This document shows, piece after piece, positions 57,922-64,000 of a stretch of 64,000 bases of DNA. The notes under the pieces were generated by a model. It was not told the origin of the DNA and searched no databases. It saw nothing but the letters and a program-made list of their open reading frames with translations. Each line of letters begins with the position of its first letter. Within the stretch, counting starts at the first letter, position 1. Source of the stretch: Oscheius sp. JU75 (lineage: Eukaryota > Nematoda > Chromadorea > Rhabditida > Rhabditidae). The stretch is from assembly GCA_037178855.1 (NCBI GenBank), contig JASJZC010000007.1, positions 1,612,001 to 1,676,000 of the forward strand. The letters are read 5' to 3'. Both the position numbers and the translations under genes were made by a program.

Positions 57922-58744
57922 TCCTCATATCTGCTCAAGCGGGCATCTATTTATTAGCAACATGTTTTCCAATCGTGAGTTTTTTGTGCCCGATCTAGAT
58001 TACCCGATTACACGGTAGTGTGCCTTAATATGACTTTGACTTTTAATAAATTTTTTCCACAACATCTTACAGCCAGAGAAGGTCATATTTTGAAGTGATA
58101 GAGAAATGTTGAGACACAATGCAATACGGTGCGAACGCCAGCTACCTCTTTTTTGTAGTTCCGCGCTTTTAGTCACTACTCCAACTCTTGAATAGTGGGA
58201 GCGAGTAGAGACAAAGAAGCGAGCACACGTCATTTACCCGAAACTACGTTTTACAGATGGCAGGGACACAAAGGACATACATTCAGATGAGTTGAAAAGC
58301 ACGTAGGCAAGAGTATTTGAAAACTGCACTCTAGAGAGTGCACTTTTCATAAGCTTGCATCTGGAAACAGTCTAGGTCTGCGCAATTACTCATATCGCCC
58401 ACATGTGCACAGTATTTATCGCGTTTTCTCTTCGGTTAAGCATCTGTCGAAAAGAAAGTCATTCATTGTTCGTCTCTATTTACATAAAGTTTGAGATGAC
58501 CGAAAGTAGCTACGAACATATCCTTTCTTTCTTCATAAAAGGCTCCTCTGTATCCATATCTTGCACTAATGGTTGCCATACTTTTTCTGTGTGAGCTCGG
58601 TGTTTTTAAAGTCCTGTGTTTCTGTTTGTCTCTGTCGAAGCGAGAAGAAGAACATTCACATTTGACCAAACTTTTATTGTTTTCTACAAAACAGCATAGA
58701 ACCAGCAAAGCTAATGGGCTAGTCCCAAAAAACTGCCATAAGTA
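57922..58744. other. Intergenic, no supported gene
   Basis: AT-rich between two convergent genes. Minus frames at 58233-58000 and 58708-58463 show no domain. Confidence 0.45.
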
Positions 58745-59738
58745 CTAATAATCGCCGATATCAGTGTCATCAGCACCTCCTAACTGATTCGCGTTTAAAG
58801 CTGAAGAAGCACCACCAGAGATGCGGTTGATGGTGACACTTGCAGAATCTGTTGCAGTAGCCGAATTGATGCGCAGTCTAATGTATTTCTTGGCATGGTA
58901 GGACATGCTCTGGATAAAGTTCCTTTCCAAAAGCTTTGGTGCAAGTGCAAGCCATCTGGCTTGCACGATCGAGTCATCGGGGATAGTCTGGAACCATATG
59001 ACTACCACAATGGCGCAACATACCATGACAAAAGTAGCAGTGGCCGAAGAGAATGGCAAGTTGTTTCTAGCAAGTGTACAATTGGCATCTCCAACAACGC
59101 AAACTCCAACTATGAGGTTGTCCCCGGAGACCATGCAGGTGGTGTTGCTGTAGGCTGAAAACAAAGGTTACTCATTTCTACGTTTCTGAGAAAAATAAAG
59201 TTCACAGAGTTTGAAACTCACTGATATAAGTGTTTGGGATAGGCGTGGTTTTTGTCGTGGAATAAACGGTTGTCGAGGAACCAAGATCCCCGCAATAAGG
59301 AGGGTTAAATCTTAAGAAAATGTGTCACGACCATTGCTGGAACTCCACTTACGTGCTCCGGACAGCAAAAGTGACAGAATCTGCATTAGGAGGAACGCTA
59401 ACCGGCCCAAGGTAGTCGAGAAGAACATGGTGGAAAGCGTCGCGCAGCTGAATAAATTAATTGAGATTCTGTAACAGACTTACCATCTCGGATGCGAATC
59501 TCTGGAATGCTAGTCGTGCATCGGTAATAGATGTAGAGTAGTCGGAGTAACCCCAAACATAAGACGGATTTGACACGGCCCAATCGAGCGGGAAGAATTG
59601 TAACTTTTCGACGGCCAAGTTGAAAGTGACTCCGTCTAAAATAACATTGCCAATAAGTGAGCAAGTCCTACTTCTAAGATAACTCGGATTACAGGCAGTA
59701 GCCAGAGCGGGAAGAAGGAGAAGGAGAATAGACTGCAT
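58745..59738 (-). CDS. Single-pass membrane protein, distant cluster member, 282 aa
   Basis: Minus strand exons: 59738-59484, 59447-59353, 59310-59222 and 59154-58745, all in phase. The signal peptide (MQSILLLLLPALATA) is followed by CNPSYLRSRTCSLIGN, QFFPLDWAVSNPSYVWGY, a helical block, LLDYLGPVSVPPNADSVTF and FNPPYCGDLG. A Thr/Ser-rich stalk, TYSNTTCMVSGDNLIVGVC and one TM helix (TATFVMVCCAIVVVIWFQ) precede a basic then Ser/Ala-rich cytoplasmic tail ending DDTDIGDY. The LGPVSVPP...V.F...NPPYC block is loosely similar to IPAPVPPGVSW...TTCSLPEVEC of the 49224 gene, so distant kinship is possible but unproven. Confidence 0.78.
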
Positions 59739-60972
59739 GGTGCTGTGAACATCCTCCGCTGCCGAGAGCTTTTAAAGCTTGCCATAATCAGTTCTGCCCA
59801 GGCACTATTGTACGCCAGACGGACACTATGATTAAGCCTATTCAAGACTTCCGTTTGAGGGCTATACGATAGTATGATTGGTTCTGGAAAAGACATTTCG
59901 TACAGTTGCAAAGCAAACATTGAAACTAACAGCGTGGAATGGAAGTTGTCTGGAGAAGTGCCTTAGATTCCGATCGAAATTTACTCTCACGTTCGTCTGA
60001 TCCTCATCGATGACCGGCAATGTGAGAGCTTCCCAAGAAAATTGGTTGTTACCGGAGTCAAACTAGGCAGATTTGTAATCATATCGCTCAAGAAATGTGG
60101 CTCACTACCCCAATATTTTAATGTGCTAACTAGTTGGCTCAATAAAATCCTTTGAGGAAGCAGAAGTCGAAGCTGTACACTTTTTGCCGACAGCTCATCA
60201 TACCACGTTAGTATTACTGCAGCTTCATACTTACCATTGATCAACAAGTAAGCTAGTCATTCGCTTTTAGTAAAATTTCTTTGGATTGTTGGACATTTGA
60301 ACCAATTACCATTGCAGAAAAAGAAAATTTGATGCTTAGGTGCTGGCTGAAGTCATCTTTTTGCATGAATATCGTAATATAGATGTGACTCGCGCTTTTG
60401 CTACATAAGCAACGTGTTGCTAGCTTCGGTAGCTGCTCGGTGTACGCTTCTTTAATTTTGACAGTTTTCCGCTTGATAGTTGCAGCAATAGTTTGCGACT
60501 ACTGTTGCTTGGGAAAAACAGGTTGTCCTGTCAGGTACACTATTTTGTGGACCGTTGCTTAGAGTTTATTTTACTGGTTCCAGTAGCATTTCCTTAAAGT
60601 GGATGCATCTCTTTGAGTTCCATACTGCTTGTGTACTGAACACCTGGTTTTCAGTTGTAGCTTGATATTTCAGTCATAATCGCCAACATACTATTAATTG
60701 AGCTCTTATTTTCTATCGAATTAAACACGTTGTATCTTCTAGGGCTGACATTAGAGTATTATTTACACGTCATCATAACAAAACGACATAATACAGAAAA
60801 TCACTTTAATGCGGGCAGTCTCAGCCAGAATGAAGGAACAGTTTGGCTTTGTGAAATCGTACATATTCGCATCCAAATCACTTCTATGTAGCAAAGAGCT
60901 TCGTTTGGTTTTGTGACGTTTTCTTCTTTAAACCAAACTCAACAAATGAAACATTAGTTACCTTAGACAATC
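59739..60972. other. Intergenic, no supported gene
   Basis: A minus frame at 60247-59987 (MLINGKYEAAVILTWYDEL...) is protein-like but isolated. The rest is AT-rich and includes the promoter of the receptor at 60973. Confidence 0.4.
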
Positions 60973-62547
60973 ATGGTTTACCACTTGGTGTCCACGTTCA
61001 TGACAGCTTCCAGCTGCATAGCTGCAATGATGAATGTTATATTAATGCCAGTCATCTACTTTCGGTAAGTTTTGTGTATTATTTGCGTTTCATGTGGGAT
61101 TTGCAGATCCAGCAAAGAAATCGGATCCTACAAGTTTCTTCTTCTATCCTATTGCTTCATTGCGGTAGTCTACACCTCAATTGCCATTGTTATGGTACCG
61201 GTAAGATTTTAAATTACAATTTTCTGGTCCCATACCGTATTGTCGTGTACTAACTTTTTAAGGTCTTCGAGCCAAGCGAAAAGGGCTGGATGTTCTACGC
61301 AACTGTTCAAAGAATTGACATCGATATCGGGTCATATTTTGTCTCTCAGTTTGCTGGCTGTTACATAATGCTTTTGCTAGTCCTAGAGTACTCTTTTGTT
61401 TACCGCTACTTTGTTATGTGTGCGTGAGTTTCACCTCTAGATGAAATTGAAAAGTTTACAATTTCAGAAAACATCAGCTTCGTTGGTTCAGAGAACCAAG
61501 AAGAATCGCAGCTTTAGTATGCTTCTACATGTTAATTTTGGCTTGTACAACTGGTCCTGTATTCATTTACATGCGGCAAAATGGACAGATAGCTGCAAAC
61601 TTTGCCAATGATACAGAGAGTGATTTTCAATTAGATTTGTATAGTATTTCCTACATAGGAGCACCAATGTTTGTGAGTTTATCGCCCTGCGTAATACTCT
61701 TTCTCTTTCGCTCTCTTTAGAGAGACAGGTTTCGGAAGCTAACTGTGCTTTTCCAGACCGTCGATGGTAAAATTGTGGTCGAGACTGCGATGATTCTTGG
61801 GGTCTGGACTGTCACCATCATAAGTTCCTGTGCTGTCTGTGCCTTTTGCATACTTAATATTATGCAAGCGTTCCGGAAAACAGTCGGTCTTACGATGAGT
61901 AATTCACAGAGAAAATTACAAAGACGACTGTTTTTCCTTCTTCTCTTCCAGGTGAATTCTTCCGACTGATTAGGAAAGTAATATGCCCAGGAGTGAAGTT
62001 GATTTGTCTTACTAAAACCCTGAATGTATCTAGATGGACCCTTATTTCAAATAGTAGGGAATGAGACCTTGCTACCCCAACAGTATGCTAAAAGGTTGTT
62101 TCAAGAGTAAGGGTTGTTCTTTTCTTGGGTACTTAAATCTTTCTGGTAACCATTGTACCTGCAATGAAAAGCGCAGCTTCCTCAAATTAGTTCCGTCAAA
62201 TCATTCGCTTACTCAACCTTCATATTTTGACAAACCTGCTTCAGACACTTGCTCCATGCTGCTTCACCTTCTTCCCCGGTCTTCTCAGCTACATACTGGG
62301 CTATCTTCGCTATCATGCGCCTATGATTTCTCAAGGGACCACTGCAATTCTACCAATAGCTCAAGTGATCGACCCGTTCCTGATCTTCTTCATGGTCACT
62401 GACTACAGAAACTTTGTTGTGATGGTGGTTCGACGATATATTCTGTGCAAAACTAACATAATCCATGATATGAGTCTTCGACAGAGCATTTCTCAACGTT
62501 CAGACGAGGCTCAAACTATACCAGCAGCTAGTTCTTCTATTGCATAA
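60973..62547 (+). CDS. Str-like serpentine chemoreceptor, 349 aa
   Basis: Exons: 60973-61064, 61107-61200, 61263-61423, 61468-61672, 61757-61951 and 62245-62547. It matches the receptor at 15167 exon for exon (92, 94, 161, 205/217 and 195 nt). Landmarks are SSKEIGSYKFLLLSY, VFEPSEKGWMFYAT, YSFVYRYFVMCAKHQ, SISYIGAPMF, KLQRRLFFLLLFQ and AQVIDPFLIFFMVTDYR. The last intron (61952-62244) is much longer than in the paralogue. The C-terminal tail is serine-rich (SLRQSISQRSDEAQ). AATAAA at 62612. It is tandem with the partial gene at 62894. Confidence 0.9.
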
Positions 62548-62893
62548 TCAGCGAACTTGGTTGTTTTTTCCCTGAATGCATGCATTTCATGTACTTCCCT
62601 GTTAAAAAGTGAATAAAAAGACTCTTTAAATTACATGTATTCGTGTCAAAACTGGTGCCTCAAGTTTTGAACCCTTCTATTCGAAAGAACTCTAACAGAG
62701 TGACAATCCTCGGGGGGACGAGATACCTGAGGTGTGAAAACAGACAAAAAGTCGTACTCAAAACAGTTTTTTGCTAGCTGAATCAAGTCAGAATACGAAA
62801 AGTTGTTCACCAATTATTCTCGTCAGTCTTATGCTCGCCGAAAACTTATACAATCAGTTCAATTTTCTATTTAAAAAGTACATCTTCGAAAGT

Positions 62894-64000
62894 ATGCATC
62901 CCGAAAGGATTCCGGATGTCCTTGACTTTCTATTTTTGACTGGAAGCTTAGCAATTGCTCTAAATGGACTTCTACTTCTTCTCATTATTTGGAGGTAAAC
63001 GGGAACATCGCTTCTTTAAGAGATTTAGATCAAAACAAGAAATGGGCAGTTACAAATGGTTGCTCTTTGCATATACTTTTGTTGGCTGGGCGATTAGCTT
63101 CGGATTAGTACTCACAGCACCTGTAAGTCTTTTTTTATCAAAACACTAGAATGCCTCAGCGTCTTTTGCCCAACAACACCGGCTACATGGTTTATGCATC
63201 AGATTGTAATTTATCTAAAACTATAGGCTCAGTTTTATTAGCAACACTCCCCTGTCTGATTGGATCTTTATTCATCGTTCTGGAACTGATGTTCTTATAC
63301 AGATACTGCTGCATTTTGAGGTGAGAGTCTGCTTTTTACCTGCCAAAAAGTCAGATCCATCTCTTTGTATTTTGCAGACCGAGTTTAATCCATCATTTCC
63401 AAGACTGGAGAAGTATTTGGAAAATGATAGCAGTTATTTTTATTAGAAACATTGTCTGCGTTCTCCTGCCCTGTCTATTTTACTTCCGAGAAAACAAGGA
63501 GATTGGCGAACACTACGCAGATATCAACTGTCCCTCGGGACATATTGATCTGGCTGAAATATCCTACATAGGCGCTCCTGTTTTTGTATGTTATAATAGA
63601 AGAATCACAGTAGCTTCCTTATTCAGAGAAATGGCTCACTCGTTTTTGAATCTACAGCAATCTTTGCTGTCTGGTTTCTGAACACCCCATGGTCTTTGAC
63701 AGTTTTCATTTTTGTCACTTATAAAGTTGCTGGAATATTTCGAAAACCCGCAAAAATGTACACTGCCGGAAGCAGACATTGCATCAAATATCAGAAGAAA
63801 ATGATCAAACTTCTCTGGCTACAGGTTTCGCTTTCAATTTTTTATGCCCATACTTTTTAGGCAGCGATTCCTGTAGTTTTCACGCTCATCCCGGTTTTGA
63901 TTACATACATTACCGTATTTTTCGACATAGAACAGACTACCATAACCGACTACTTGTCAGTTTTCGTAAGTCTGGCTCACGTCATCGACCCAATATTGAT
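62894..64000 (+). CDS. Str-like serpentine chemoreceptor, 3' end beyond window
   Basis: Exons: 62894-62994, 63029-63122, 63160-63320, 63378-63585, 63627-63824 and 63861->64000. Exons 2 and 3 again measure 94 and 161 nt. It reads MHPERIPDVLDFLFLTG, SKQEMGSYKWLLFAYTF, ELMFLYRYCCILRPS, EISYIGAPVF, KYQKKMIKLLWLQ and AHVIDPILI at the window edge. It is more divergent than the other two: the conserved FEPSEKGW loop is replaced by LLPNNTGYMVYASD. All visible exons are open, so the gene looks intact. Confidence 0.87.

Noticed and set aside
1-64000. CRISPR arrays, prokaryotic operons or phage genes
   Set aside because: No spaced direct-repeat array and every solid gene is intron-split and nematode-like.

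Overview
The window is nuclear DNA of a free-living rhabditid-type nematode. The evidence is genes split by very short introns (mostly 33-45 nt, GT...TTTCAG), acceptor-like TTTCAG just before several start codons as expected for spliced-leader trans-splicing, a roughly 100-bp operon-like gene junction, lineage-specific serpentine chemoreceptor families, a divergent nuclear hormone receptor, and clear DPY-30 and RSP-6 orthologues. I cannot fix the species. Because of the introns, single ORFs are mostly exon fragments. Gene models here were spliced by eye from consensus sites, reading phase and paralogue comparison.

Layout. 0-4.8 kb: the 3' part of an AIG1/DUF8206-like gene, closely followed by an RNF216-like RBR ubiquitin ligase (probable operon), and an acidic multi-exon candidate gene running the other way. 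4.8-6.3 kb: two intron-containing tRNA-Leu(CAA) genes. 6.3-16.5 kb: a serpentine receptor, a C2HC-type putative zinc-binding protein, two paralogous small secreted proteins (one with an in-frame stop), weak receptor and secreted fragments, and a complete Str-like receptor. 17.6-22.4 kb: dpy-30, a broken RTE-type LINE remnant, a Cys-loop ligand-gated channel, and an 862-bp fold-back transposon with TA target-site duplication. 25.7-32.9 kb: a nuclear hormone receptor, a short secreted peptide, a CYP4-like P450 with a tRNA-Val nested in an intron, a small unknown ORF and a serpentine receptor. 34-42.4 kb: a degenerate cullin-like gene, an Srh/Sri-like receptor, and a tandem receptor pair with a gene-conversion tract. 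43.8-47.3 kb: rsp-6, an acidic C-terminal fragment, and a pepsin-family protein lacking both catalytic aspartates.

49.2-59.8 kb is the most unusual part. Four minus-strand genes encode secreted or single-pass membrane proteins. Two (49.2-52.3 and 53.8-54.5 kb) share a cysteine-patterned ectodomain with matching intron positions. The first joins that ectodomain to a long coiled coil plus membrane anchor, the second ends in a short hydrophobic tail, a third (55.3-56.5 kb) has coiled coil plus anchor without the ectodomain, and a fourth (58.7-59.7 kb) is a more distant membrane protein. I recognise no named family; this is the best candidate for an undescribed surface-protein system. The window closes with two tandem Str-like receptors, the last cut by the edge.

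Apart from the operon-like pair and the tandem paralogues, the genes look like independent loci. The dominant theme is chemosensory and surface-protein expansion, with housekeeping genes (dpy-30, rsp-6, RNF216-like) between.
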